Assembly: GCA_005406025.1 (NCBI GenBank) | Contig: BGZK01000852.1 | Coordinates: 124,001-188,000 of the forward strand | Source of the DNA: Eumeta japonica | Taxonomy: Eukaryota; Arthropoda; Insecta; Lepidoptera; Psychidae | Length of the DNA stretch: 64,000 nt | Direction of reading: 5' to 3' | Part shown: positions 46,301 through 56,719 of the stretch, piece by piece | Numbering within the stretch: position 1 is the first letter of the stretch | Layout: each line of letters begins with the position of its first letter | The notes under the pieces: model-generated | Told to the model about the DNA's origin: nothing | The model's input: the letters and a program-made list of their open reading frames with translations, nothing else | Databases searched by the model: none | Made by a program: the position numbers and the translations under genes

Positions 46301-46340
46301 ACACACCAGAATTACATATATTCAAAGTAGCCTCTTTAAC
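43338..46340 (-). pseudogene. Jockey-clade LINE, 5'-truncated, with 3' UTR and poly(A)
   Basis: Minus strand. The 3' end is at a T-run on the plus strand (43338-43345), which is the poly(A). It is preceded by a 3' UTR with the typical cacgggtgtgtccgactcca region. Coding pieces run from high to low coordinates. The endonuclease part is at 46306-46000, with YHNRSLYCCPNDIPPLVNIE and a GDLN motif near 46090. SDHQPVLMRLGS at about 45840 is the endonuclease SDHxP motif. A linker follows at 45706-45005 (233 codons open). RT blocks are KAPGVDSISSKAL (about 45120), SYRPISLLSILGKLFEKML (about 44950-44895), FCDVAKAFDRVWHAGL (about 44740-44695), VPQGS near 44560 and ALFADDTSLF near 44470. The catalytic FADD is intact. 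A one-base frame change near 45680, several breaks after 44440 and the missing 5' half make it dead. It is one of the younger, better preserved copies here. Confidence 0.93.
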
Positions 46341-46341
46341 G

Positions 46342-46530
46342 TCAATATACTTCTGTAGGCGAGTTTTCCACAAATAGAAAGCATCGCGCGTCGTTTACAG
46401 ATCTAGACTCAAAATGTTCAGTAATAGCGGAAACGATCTTTTCTTCTGATGTAAAACTTAAAAACGTGGGAACGTGACTACTGCGCGTGCTTTTGTAGTG
46501 AAGCGGACTTGCGCGCATGCGCAATCATAA
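46342..46530 (-). other. CpG-rich segment with NRF-1/ewg-type site and an open frame
   Basis: At 46511-46522 the plus strand reads cgcgcatgcgca, an exact match to the NRF-1/erect wing consensus YGCGCAYGCGCR, a strong metazoan promoter motif. Minus-strand reading from the ATG inside it gives about 58 codons (MRASPLHYKSTRSSHVPTF, later SEEKIVSAITEHFESRS and ENSPTEVY). No family recognised. It abuts the 5'-truncated end of the LINE. It could be the promoter and first exon of an unknown gene, or another mobile element into which the LINE inserted. Confidence 0.3.
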
Positions 46531-46847
46531 CTACGAAAAAACCGGCATTAGACAGTATCTCAATAACTCCAGAGCGGCTCTCGTATAAAACCTTAATTTT
46601 CAAAAATCGTATTGAAAAAAAAAACGTAGACCTTACCGTAGAAAATATAAAAAACTAAGTTATGGACAATTATAATTTTCAATAGATATTGAAATAAGCT
46701 GTCAGTTTTTTAATGCTCTTTAACCTGCAAATTTGTAAACTACTGCTTTATTTGATTTTTTAGAAAAAATAAAGAAGTTATTTATTCGACCGGTACATTA
46801 TTTTTTACAGTTTAATATACTACTTATTATTTTAAACTTCATACAGA

Positions 46848-47010
46848 CAAAATTGGTAACACATTAAAAAAGGACCAAATTTTAAGCACACGAAATCGAT
46901 GAGCTTGCATAAAAAGATTGATGGAGGTCAGTGAAGCAAGAGACATATGCAGATTGTAACCATGTGGAAATTTATGGTTTCCGCCTATAGGCGTGAGTTG
47001 TACGTGTTGC
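46848..47010 (+). repeat. Dispersed repeat, copy (with 22240-22330 and 58309-58480)
   Basis: Shares with 58309-58480 the blocks accaaattggt-caca, ttaa(a)aaa, gaagcaagagacatatgc / gacgtaagagatgtgtgc, tatggaaat-tgtggt-type and aggcgtgagt. The spacing is the same throughout. Confidence 0.75.
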
Positions 47011-47399
47011 TGGTTAAAATTGATTCCATTCGACCTCACTTACAGAACCTATAAATTGTTCCAATGCTGGTCATCAGCGATGTACAAAGTAGATAGTGTT
47101 GTAGCCGGTAGCACAAATTAATTAATGAAATGTTTCACTTAAAAATTAAATACAAATTTTAAATATTATATGGCACGAAGTCTAGTTTAATTCACATTTA
47201 CGATGATGGAAATAAGCAGAATATACTATATGGAAAATACTGTATCTTTAGTAAAGTGCAAAGGAAGTTCAAAATAGGATTTGACACCTGTTCATTCATC
47301 TCACAAATACATGCCTACGAGTGCAATTATCGAGGTGAAGGCGGTCTGTCTGCGTCATTAGCTGCAGCAAACGAGGGCTTAAACGTCACTTACATTTAG
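47011..47399. other. Unassigned sequence upstream of the exon
   Basis: AT-rich then more mixed near 47270-47390. No feature besides the acceptor of the following exon. Confidence 0.4.
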
Positions 47400-47510
47400 A
47401 TAGCGAAGGTGGGTGGACCCGAGACGTGTCCTTCTGCGAAGTCATTTGAAACCGACCACTTAGAAATAAGAAAGCGTGCATTCTTGGAACTACTTCTACT
47501 TGCTGCTTGC
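47400..47510 (+). CDS. Candidate internal exon, phase 0 at both ends, product unknown
   Basis: An acceptor cacttacatttag ends at 47399 and the consensus donor GCTTGC|GTAAGTAATA starts at 47511. The 111 nt between give 37 open codons: IAKVGGPETCPSAKSFETDH, then LEIRKRAFLELLLLAAC. The last dozen residues are strongly hydrophobic and could be part of a transmembrane helix. Composition and codon mix are unlike the AT-rich intron noise on both sides, and no repeat module is present. The preceding same-strand exon candidate is at 14586-14774 (ends phase 0) and the next is at 52334-52420 (starts phase 0), so one gene with very long introns is possible. I do not recognise the family. Both splice sites and the frame are seen; expression is inferred. 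Confidence 0.5.
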
Positions 47511-48510
47511 GTAAGTAATAAATACAAATTAAGTAATAGTATAGTACATACGCACGCAGATTTTCAAATAAATATAAAGTTACAATCTCACACGTTTGCC
47601 TCTGGTATGCAATCGAAAATCCTAATGAAAATTTTGATTTGTTTCCATTTATCTTGTCTAAAATAAAATATTTTCTGTACTTCGTACGACTTTCCTGAAT
47701 TTTAATTAGCCATTCTTATTACATTCATAATATGTAAATTGTGATTACAAGTACAAACAACCAAATGTATACATCATTGTCAGCTTCAGTGCATCTTCAG
47801 CCAGTAATATAAGCGAAGGTACTGAAATTCTGGTACACCGAATGGGTGTGGTCGAGCTCGGAAAGGCAATTATCGATCCTCGTGTGCCTTGTAACCAAAA
47901 ATGAGTATGAGAGTTGAACAAATAATATGCAGTGTAAATATTAATTGACTGAATTGTATACGTATTAACCCGTTACTCCACAATTGATGGCGTTGTCTCG
48001 TTGTCTGTTTGTGGGATGAAATATTTACGTCCTTCTTCTCTTCATGCTTTGTACACTTCTTTTGTACGTTATATGCCCATAATACTAATTTTATATATTT
48101 TTCAATTCCATTATCAAAGTTTTATATAAACAAAGTTACCAGGTTTAAGGCACTTATCGTTTAGATAAGTCACAAATATGTTTTGAAAACGTCTTAAACA
48201 ATGTTATCAGAAAAAAATATTGAACAAAAAAACATTTCTGGAAACTAAAAGAGGCTTTAGTTATTTTGGCGATGAAATATACAATTAAAACATTTAGAAT
48301 TATAAATGAATAAAATTTCATACAGTCATTACAGATATCACCATCAGCATAGACGTTTTTAAACGTTGTGAAACTACATGACAAAAACGTGATATTGTTC
48401 ATCATTCAAAGATACAAATATCTACGTTTTGAAGAATTAAAATATTACGTTGACGTTTGTAGACTTACAAATATTGATTTCTCTTTCAAATCTTCAAATG
48501 TGCACTCACG
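47511..48510. other. Unassigned; presumed intron
   Basis: AT-rich, no further exon, RNA or repeat family that I can support. Confidence 0.35.
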
Positions 48511-48512
48511 AA

Positions 48513-48556
48513 CACTCGCATATACACACGCACACGCAAACACACACACACAAACA
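48513..48556. repeat. CA-rich microsatellite
   Basis: Imperfect acacac-type run with interruptions (cgcaca, caaaca). Confidence 0.8.
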
Positions 48557-48964
48557 TATAAGTATGTGGGTATGTAATGGAAACGACGTTTTTTGTCGTA
48601 ACATCGGTTAAAAACTACTGAATATATCAGTATGGGACTTGGCCGTGTTCGAATCGAGTCGCATATAGCTTCGAGGCTATTTATACTTTGAATTCTATAC
48701 ACCCTTCGCATTTTTTTTATAACCTATGTGGCCTAGCTGAGCGAGCAGGTGACGGCCAGTGCTCAATAAAGCTATTTGTATTTACGAAAAGTATTGAACT
48801 ATTTTTAAGCATATTGGAATACTTGTAAATCAAAAGTAGATATTATTTGTGAAGTCGTATTGTAAGCAGATGACACAACACAAAAGGGTAATGCCTGAAT
48901 CGAGCCGTCGTCGTATTTTAAAACTAATTATTGCGACAGCGAATTCATTGGATGAGAACATAAT

Positions 48965-49420
48965 AAAAAAAAACTCGGCTAAGTGTGATTAAAAATCGCA
49001 CACGAAGAAAACCGTACCACAGTAGAATATTTAACACTACATAGGTATATTTTTAGAAAATTTAATAAAAATCTAACTATTGTATAGGTCCTCGTGACCC
49101 AATTTTTTAAAAAATTTGCTGTTTTCCGACTTAACTCGACAAGTTGAGTTAGAAAATACATATGGTTCAAAAGTTTATATATGTATATAAACTTTTGTTT
49201 ATATACATATATAACGTGTATATATATATAACGCGGAGCTTGTCAGCACGATAGCGTCTATAATTCTTTAGAGAATATAATAGAACTCACATACATGTTC
49301 TATTAACGATTACAAAGGTCGAGTTCATATTTGAGCAAAATTGGTCAACTAGTTTAGATATTACAGCATTTTAAAATTTTGAAAATCCGAAAATTACATA
49401 TGAAAATAAAATGAATTCTA
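48965..49420 (-). repeat. Dispersed repeat ('ttccgtacctcaaaagg' family), minus-strand copy
   Basis: Its plus-strand start aactcggctaagtgtgatta and the following tcgcacacgaag / accgtacc are the reverse complement of the family's end (gcgagtccgactcgcacttggc form in better preserved copies). The interior carries a perfect inverted pair aaaagtttatata/tatataaactttt near 49168-49195 and a run of TA-rich sequence. Confidence 0.6.
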
Positions 49421-49449
49421 TTTTCACTTAGACTTCCTAATGGCCTTTG

Positions 49450-49600
49450 TTAACTAGTTTTTTTTTTACTATAGCATAGTCGAGAGGCAAACGAGCAGGT
49501 AACCCATGAAAGAGTAAATAGTCACCGCCGTCTATGAACACTTGCAGCCCCAGAGGAGTCACCAGCCTGTTGCAGGTCTCTTGAAAGGACACAGGATATC
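49450..49600 (+). repeat. Dispersed repeat with gaggcaaacgagcaggtaac module
   Basis: The order gaggcaaacgagcaggtaac, then gtcaccgccgtctatgaaca, cttgcagcccc-agagga and gttgcaggtctcttgaa is a widespread lepidopteran interspersed module. A short relative (gagcgagcaggtgacggcc) lies near 48735. Family assignment is from memory. Confidence 0.6.
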
Positions 49601-51258
49601 TAATGGAGGGGGATCGGGTCGATGGAAGAACAATCCATTACGATTCCAATAATTATTCTGATCCCGCTCGCAACGTTAATATTAATGCTGAATTCGATCC
49701 AATACCGAAATTCTATAAAAGTTTCGAAGGCAGACCTTTTGGTATAATCTCTCTTCAGACATATACCAAAAAATAATAGCTTTGAAATGGTAAGCATATC
49801 GATTTGTTTAAATCTAAACAAAACTTAAACCCCTAAGCTTTTACATTTTTCACAGTTTCGAAAACTTTCGCGCATAAATCTTCTCAATAAAAAAATACAG
49901 GCCACTGTAAGATCCTGTGAGACGACATCGTGTCAAGTTTTTGCCATCCCGTTAATGTACCATGACTACAGGACCCTTTTAATTTCGGATTGAAGGCTTG
50001 GATCTTAAGACCTACACGCTGACCCACTGCAGGTTGAGGGTCTGCTGACGTCAATTGCTAAGAATGCTGTGATAACGACCTTGAGGCGCTCTTGCTCACT
50101 CGGTCATTACATATGCACGTATGGTCATGCAGCTTATGAACAAGCCGTTAGATATACAATTCTTCTACACGAGATAAGCATGTATACCATATCTCGGGTA
50201 TACTTATGCCCCAAAATGTTCTTACTTAACATTCTGATTTTTAGTTCGGCCCTCGTATCATTAATTCAGCTAATTCGGAGATGAATTTCAAAATTATCTT
50301 TCTTGAAGGGCGCATACTCACGTCACATAATATGCTTTCTGAGAAAAATAATTTACGGTCTTACTTCGTCAGTGCTACGAATGTCTTGTATGAGAATATT
50401 TCTATACATATCAACTATATGCATTAACGACAAATAAAACTGTTCGCTTGCGTACATTTCAAAACCGACAAAATTGTCGATTAGCTGAGATGCGAACAGT
50501 CCAGGCCGCTATACCTTCTAGTTTAGCTCGCAGTATTCATTCTTTAATTGCGTGAAATTACGCACATCATTTCGATTATAAATGTGTACTCGATTAGAGA
50601 TTACGGAGTTACAATGAGACTTCTTTATCGACTTGTCGAATATAAAACACTAGGCTCGGAAGTCGGAATCGAACGCCATACCACGTGCGTTCGCGGCGGC
50701 ACGTCTTATAGCCATATCATTCCAAGCGAAGCGTTCAGACCGCAGCGGACCTGTACAATTACGTATGAACGTCGCATGCCGGTGACTAGCGCGTGTCCAG
50801 GTAATGGGTGCGCTCGTCAGATTCTCGGTACACGTTCTAATGACTACTGTGAATTCAAGAAATGTATTTAAGCTGGCAGTTTATGGTTGTAGTGTAAAAA
50901 GTTGAAATAAATTCGATCGATTTTAAAATAATCGTTTATTCATCATATTCGTAGAAATCGGTGTATAATAACATCGAAATGACTTGTATTTTCAACTGCA
51001 CAATCTCCGCATATAATTATTTTATTAATCCCACGTAATGCTAATAACAATCATATGCTCGTTTAAGTACAACTAATATGGTACCATTATGAAGACTAAA
51101 AACCTAGTTGTAACAAAATCAAAAAATATATTATATCTAAAATATAATACGTACTCATCCTAGTGCCAAGCCATATATTTACTTTTATACATAAATAATA
51201 ATGTACTAAAACTTATAAGTAATTAGAAGCTTGAATGAAGGATGTAGATTTAAGTAAA
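49601..51258. other. No firm gene; ATG frame with donor at 50612-50798 noted
   Basis: From an ATG near 50613 a frame (MRLLYRLVEYKTLGSEVGIE, then many polar residues) reaches TGTCCAG|GTAATGGG, a passable donor, and in any case stays open to 50871. No family or start context supports it. Polyadenylation-type signals for the minus-strand exon at 51259-51432 may lie near 51023 (tttatt on the plus strand). Confidence 0.3.
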
Positions 51259-51432
51259 TTATTCATCGTCGTCCTCTAATGGGTCTCTGAAAACGCTGGC
51301 AGGAGGCCGCAGGGGCCGGGCGCGCGCCGCCAGCCGCATGGGCCGCGCCGAGCCCGCCGCCACCGTCGACACGGGGTTAGCAGATCCGGCTGCTCCCAGG
51401 CCCGCTTTGGACTCGTTACATAGCAAAGGCAC
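51259..51432 (-). CDS. Candidate terminal coding exon, product unknown (partial)
   Basis: On the minus strand an acceptor tatgtttatag is followed at 51432 by 57 codons and TAA at 51261-51259. The peptide runs VPLLCNESKAGLGAAGSANP, an Ala/Arg/Pro-rich middle (STVAAGSARPMRLAARARP), and ends SVFRDPLEDDDE. The segment is about 65% G+C in AT-rich surroundings, a pattern seen for real coding exons here. A different frame is also open (51479-51276) but is a low-complexity Trp/Arg shadow. The acidic C-terminus could be a degron, sorting or interaction tail; the family is unknown. Upstream exons would be at higher coordinates. The phase at the exon start is 0. Confidence 0.48.
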   Translation of the reverse strand: MPLLCNESKAGLGAAGSANPVSTVAAGSARPMRLAARARPLRPPASVFRDPLEDDDE

Positions 51433-51939
51433 CTATAAACATATTTAAGGCTATTAAATAGTTGAAGGGCGATTAGCACTTAATTGAATTACTAATGATT
51501 TAGAGCGTCGCCTTAGAACCAGAACCCGGTAATGATCCTGATCATGGGCGAAACGATCAAAAGAGTTTTTAATGAAATTAAACCATTCGCTCCGTGCTTA
51601 AGGAAACGCAACAGACCCGAACGTTGTCACATTGATGACATCAGTCAGCAGTCCCACGCCCAGCGATCTAGAATAACTAGACTGTGAAGAGTGTGCATTA
51701 TTAAAGAGGTAATAATAAAAAACTATAAACGGAAGATATTCAACCAATTAATTATGAAAATACATAAATGTTAAATTTTGAAATTATACTTTATCAGTAA
51801 AATACGGACTTTTCTTTTATTTGTACACAGTAATTTCGGCTAATTGGTTATAATCAATGAAAAGAAAAAAAGTTTCGTGTCACGGTCACAAGTTCAATAA
51901 CAAATTCTTAATCATTTCAACAACACTGTTGGTAAGTTA
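51433..51939. other. Presumed intron, unassigned
   Basis: No further element recognised. Confidence 0.35.
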
Positions 51940-52180
51940 GAGCCGTCTGCCTAGCCATTACACGCATCGCCGCCATCATCGCCGCCGCGTCGTTATCGGC
52001 CGTCCCATACGCTGGGCGCGTTCAGCCCGCCGCGCGCCGGCAGACGGCGGGTGATTACTAGTACACCGTCGTCGCGTCTAGCCGGGTTAACATCCTAGAC
52101 GGGCGGAAGTCCAGATTTCCTGCACGCCATACGCGAGCTTCCCACCTGCCGCCCACCGCCGGCGCCGCGCCGAGACCATC
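51940..52180. other. GC-rich island with long-range inverted pair
   Basis: About 65-70% G+C with dense CpG. gccgtctgcc near 51942 and ggcagacggc near 52039 form a perfect 10-bp pair about 90 bp apart. The minus-strand frame at 52279-52058 has no domain. It may be a promoter/5' UTR, a GC-rich MITE, or conserved non-coding DNA. Confidence 0.3.
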
Positions 52181-52333
52181 AAAACAACTACTTATATGGC
52201 CGCACGCCGCATACCTCCCACTCGTAATTCCGAGACTTTGGACCGTATATGTTAAAAAAATATCGTAAAATCCGAGCACGGATAAGCCATATCGTATTCT
52301 GTTCTTAATTGGACGGATTGTATCAATTTCCAG

Positions 52334-52420
52334 GGATCGAAGAACACTGGGAAATTACCGATGATGTACATATATGAGGGTGAACATTTCTACCCACGTG
52401 CATATAAGGAAATTTTATAA
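52334..52420 (+). CDS. Weak candidate terminal exon, product unknown
   Basis: Acceptor gtatcaatttccag ends at 52333. The next 28 codons (GSKNTGKLPMMYIYEGEHFY, then PRAYKEIL) end in TAA at 52418-52420, with aataaa near 52449. The starting phase is 0, compatible with the exon at 47400-47510. Support is limited to splice motif, open frame and composition. Confidence 0.25.
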   Translation, partial: GSKNTGKLPMMYIYEGEHFYPRAYKEIL

Positions 52421-54405
52421 CATACCATTTACGAATAAGCGATTTAAAATAAATATCAAATTCTTAACCAAACGAGAAAGAAAGTAATTTTCAGACACCA
52501 TAACAATTTGAATTACGCATATATTTGCTTTGGTTTTTAAAAAAATCCTTGTGTTTTAAAAAGCATTTAAATGTTTTCGCTTACAAAATAAATGAAGAGT
52601 GGTCAGTATGATGAAAAATACACGCCTTTAACTTCTTGACCGTCGAGTCGATCGATACACAACAACAAACGAAAGGAAAATGCCCATTTGACTATAGAGC
52701 TCCGTTTCGTTGCCAATGGGTTTTATATAGTATTTATGAAATTTTGAATAAGGCCACGCCGGATGTTAAACTGTGATCGAAAAAGTATTATATAACTTCT
52801 TTAAAAGTTCGCCGACTAGAAGAAAATAAGAAACAAAAATAAAAATAAAAAAAAATCTCTAAGAAGGTTGATTTGTTGCGTGTTCTGCCATACAAACACA
52901 TAATTATGACTTTTCTTAGTCCTTCTATCTCCCTATTAGTTTCTCGTACAAATGACACAACAATAATATCAATATAATTACCACATATACTCGCTTGTCT
53001 ATTAATATAATTAGAAGTCCAAGAAAATCCGTCTGAAGCTGTCATCCTCTGCTTTGAAAAAAATTAAATACAGGTAATTTTATGAGTTTAACTAATCTAG
53101 TATTTAAATTTATGTGGTTTTTTATTAATATGGATTGCTATATTTTAATTAAAATTTGGAGCAGATGGCAGCCCCCGACGGTTTTTCTACGTCCAACCTC
53201 TAACTCCAAAGGCATATACCGCCTCCGTTCCGTCCGTTGTGGGTAAAGACTGGACGCAAAAGGAGAAGGGACATCATTGTCCTTAACTAAACAAATCTTA
53301 TTTTGTAGAATATCACTTAAATCTAAATTAAATGTTCAGAGTTAAGGTTAGTATAACTTAGTTTTGAAACAAACAATAAGTACAAGCTATGAATTAATGA
53401 TCTCAATTAATATTGCGGGTGGTTGTACATATTAGGTATTTACTAATATCGGTACATATATATATATATATATATATTGCTTCATGACATTTGGTGGCAT
53501 TATCAAAAGTCTATTATTCGTATGATTTATAGAGATAGGCGATGAGTTTGTAGCCTGTTATTATATTTATATACAAAAGAAACTTGCTTGACAATTCAAT
53601 TGATAGGCACTTGACGTCTGATGTTAATCGTGCCTTGTGAGGCGTCCGTATAATCTTTATCAATTGTAAATACGTTTAATTATTTGCAATTGCAATATGG
53701 TTTTTAAATCAGTAAAACTACACACACGCTTATCGTTTTATGAAAGATATTTTGTTGTGGATTATAGTATTGGCAAATACATTGTTTAACTCTTTAATTT
53801 ATCAATTTCGAGACTTATTGCCACAGTAACATCATTATCACCAACTTATGAACAATCGATAATAGAAATAGGCTTTTTACGATGACATGGATACAATTAG
53901 ACGATGTGCAGTTTAATAACTAATTAATATGAAATTATATGCCCCAAAAATAACATACAAAAATTATAAAAACACGCTAGTCATGGTTGTCATTTCTAGA
54001 GCCAAACCATCAGTGGGCACTCTCGCTTTAATATAGTAACTAAATTAACAAAATTTTTGTAGACGGTCCATAAAAAGGCGATAGTTTGATTTGAGGTTGG
54101 CTTTTTTAATTTTAATCAATGTATAGCAAAATGAATGCCTATACATTCTTTTGTTTTGATATTCATAAATATTATATTGAGATTGAATTTTATATAGACC
54201 TGAAGATTATTAAATACTTATATAGATAGATATTAAATTTAAAAGTAGATAAACAATTTTCATGTAAAGAAAAGGATGATTTTGACTAAATTACTCGAGT
54301 GTTAAATATTAAGAACCTTTCTTTGAACAAATAAAAATCTCAATAAAGATAACTTTATATGGTGCATCACATGCATTAACTTGCATCGTCATTTTGTAAG
54401 TACCT
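52421..54405. other. Unassigned AT-rich sequence; (TA)n at 53455-53478
   Basis: A TA microsatellite lies near 53455-53478. A CpG-richer stretch at 53165-53290 could be part of a repeat. No gene is supported. Confidence 0.4.
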
Positions 54406-54411
54406 TCACGT

Positions 54412-54598
54412 GCATGTTTTTGTACAGAGGGTTACTTTACTCCGGCGTTTGAGCTTTGTTATTATTTGCGTTGTGCTGTGATTAAGAGGAACGTGCCCGC
54501 TGATGCTGTACGAGCGACGCCGTTTAGATGGTCCGATACCCTGATTGGAATTCAGATACAGCGCGCCAACTCGCGAACCGCGATTTGACTCCCTACTG
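54412..54598 (-). CDS. Weak candidate coding segment, product unknown
   Basis: On the minus strand an acceptor-like ggcactgcag precedes an open frame (RESNRGSRVGALYLNSNQG, then SISGHVPLNHSTTQIITKLK) that runs about 60 codons to TGA near 54408. The area is CpG-richer than its flanks. The opposite strand is also partly open. No family recognised, and no matching donor or polyadenylation evidence. Confidence 0.2.
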
Positions 54599-54649
54599 CA
54601 GTGCCTTACGAAGGGACGCCGCGCCACAGACAACAAAAGGCACAAAAGA

Positions 54650-55036
54650 TCACAACGATAACCGGAGGGTCGCTAGTCGAATGTGACAATAATATAAATA
54701 AGTAAAAAAATATTTCAGATATCTTTATAAAAGGACCGAGCAAAATGCATAAGATCGATTCAAAAGAGCCAGCGGGCTTATAGAACATTAAAAAACATTT
54801 ACACACGTATATTGAAAAGCAAATGCCTATATACCTGTAATCTGTTAAGAGACATATGCGTTGGCTATGTATAAAAATCCTCTCCTTCTTAGAAGTGGAT
54901 TTTTTTTGTTTTGAATTTTAATTTTAGAAACTATTGGATCTAAAATTAAAATTCAAGACGACGTTATAAGAGTGTACGTTTCTATACAGATACTTGTGCA
55001 TATATAAATAATAATAAATACTCTAAACAACTATAT
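54650..55036. other. Unassigned AT-rich sequence
   Basis: Contains the short inverted pair attttaattttaga/tctaaaattaaaat near 54915-54950. No gene or family. Confidence 0.4.
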
Positions 55037-55335
55037 GTTATCTAGTTTTGGGACGAAGTTCCTTAAGGCGGCTCGCGGTAGGAGTTCACAATTAAAAATA
55101 GTAACATAATGAAAAAGCGTTATGCCGCTTCCAAGCAGCTTTCTCTTTCTCTCTCTTTCTCGTTTGAAATTTATTAATTAGTATTTTTTATATAATTCAT
55201 AATTCACTATTTTATATCTAATTTCAATAAATGAATATCTTTCCTAAAATTTTAAATGAAACTCTGATTTCAGTCCTTACTTTGCATTATTTACTTGAAA
55301 AATAAATGTCCTTCTCGACGGGGGCACCACCACAC
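55037..55335 (+). repeat. Dispersed repeat of possible Helitron origin
   Basis: It begins ctagttttgggacgaagttc and continues cttaaggcggctcgcggtag, then a long cttt/tctc pyrimidine run. The gggacgaagttcc hairpin and ctag end resemble Helitron-related repeats known from moths. The 10-mer atctagtttt occurs at both margins (55039 and 55336). Classification is tentative. Confidence 0.4.
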
Positions 55336-55337
55336 AT

Positions 55338-55401
55338 CTAGTTTTCGGCCAGTAGGGCCAGTCCGAGTAGTGCCTCCAGGTACGTAGTAACGCGAATTTG
55401 A
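55338..55401 (-). CDS. Candidate terminal exon, product unknown
   Basis: On the minus strand a pyrimidine-rich acceptor ttttcacctcttgttactag ends at 55402. The following 64 nt read, after one split base, QIRVTTYLEALLGLALLAEN and stop TAG at 55340-55338. The leucine-rich ending looks coding. The frame is also open upstream to about 55538, so an unspliced ORF of 66 codons is an alternative. A similar module might be repeated in moth genomes, since its edge coincides with the repeat at 55037-55335. Family unknown. Confidence 0.3.
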
Positions 55402-56719
55402 CTAGTAACAAGAGGTGAAAACCTTAGAGATGCACACAACAGAACGCCGGTTAAAGCAAACAGGAGTGCAAACTCACGATATAACAGTACCGCGATGCAG
55501 TTCGCGTGCATTCGCCACATCTGCATACGAATTGCCAATTTTCACATATCGGCTTACTGTAGGCCCGACCACGGCCGCGCGTTCTATAACTTGCGGGATA
55601 AGTGCCCACTGGTTTTTCAACCTGCCCGACTGTATCGATGAATTTTAATTAAGTCAATGCTTATTCGAGAATCCTCATGTCGGAAGAACTTTATGTCCAT
55701 TCTGATCTTACTTTTTCTGTTCCGAGACAAGATGAATATTATTTAGGTAAATAGTAATGCATTAAAAGTGACAGACAAAAAAGGGAAAATATTGTAAATT
55801 ATTATTTTCATTACGTTTAATTAACATAGATGGTGTGAACATTACAAGTCTAAATACAAAAGTTGATGCGCCGGCTTGTCGGAGTATCTTAGTCAAGTTT
55901 ATGACGGTTCAATGCAACCGAGCCTATCCGTGTCATGGTACGAAAGTACTCTATTCTAAATTCATAAAATGGTAAACTTTGTAATTTTACTTGTTTGTAA
56001 GAGATAATCATGGAGATAATGGACCGATTTTAAAAAATCTTTTACTAATGGGGAGCGATGGTATTCTTGAGTGCTATAAGCTATAAGTTATTTCCATTCA
56101 GCAGTACGTTTGTCTGTGCGTTTGAGCACGTTCATTTCCACGATGATTGAATTAATTTTGATGTGATTTTAAATGATGTATTGAGGTCTGTTTGGGCTTC
56201 GATTTATGTTTATTTTAATAGCATTTATCACCGACCTCGCTTGCGTGTTTGTAAGTTTTATTATGTCTATCCAATTTAAATTGGAGTATCTAGTCATTTT
56301 TCTTAGATTAAAAAGTATTGTATGTCTGTATTAGCATTTATCTTCGACTGCATCTTCAATCAATATATGTATGTTTTCTGATAACCATCCGATTCAAAAA
56401 AGAGTTTTTAGATATTCTTCTTAATTTTGTTGTTGTCTGTTACTAGCATTTGTCCCCAATCTTGATCATCATTGTAAATGGGGTTCCACGAGCACGAACT
56501 TAAAAGTGAAATCTATATTTTACGATGTCATTTGTACGGGATATTAAGATTCAAAGATAGATCTAAAATTCATAATTTAACGTTTTCATTAGCACAAAGA
56601 CGGACGACGGTGGAATTCTTCGTGCGCGTTCCGTCGCGCAATTTTTTAAAATGGCATCTAGATATTATTTTAAAATACAGCCACGCCATCTAGTACATTT
56701 CGACACAAACTCAAATCGA
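55402..56719. other. No firm gene
   Basis: Near 56160-56470 a segment has three spaced agcatttatc / agcatttgtc cores, suggesting an old repeat. The frames at 55415-55648 and 56478-56693 have no domain. Confidence 0.35.

Noticed and set aside
50660..50700. tRNA gene (ggaatcgaac resembles an inverted B-box)
   Set aside because: No cloverleaf, no A-box at the right distance and no acceptor stem.
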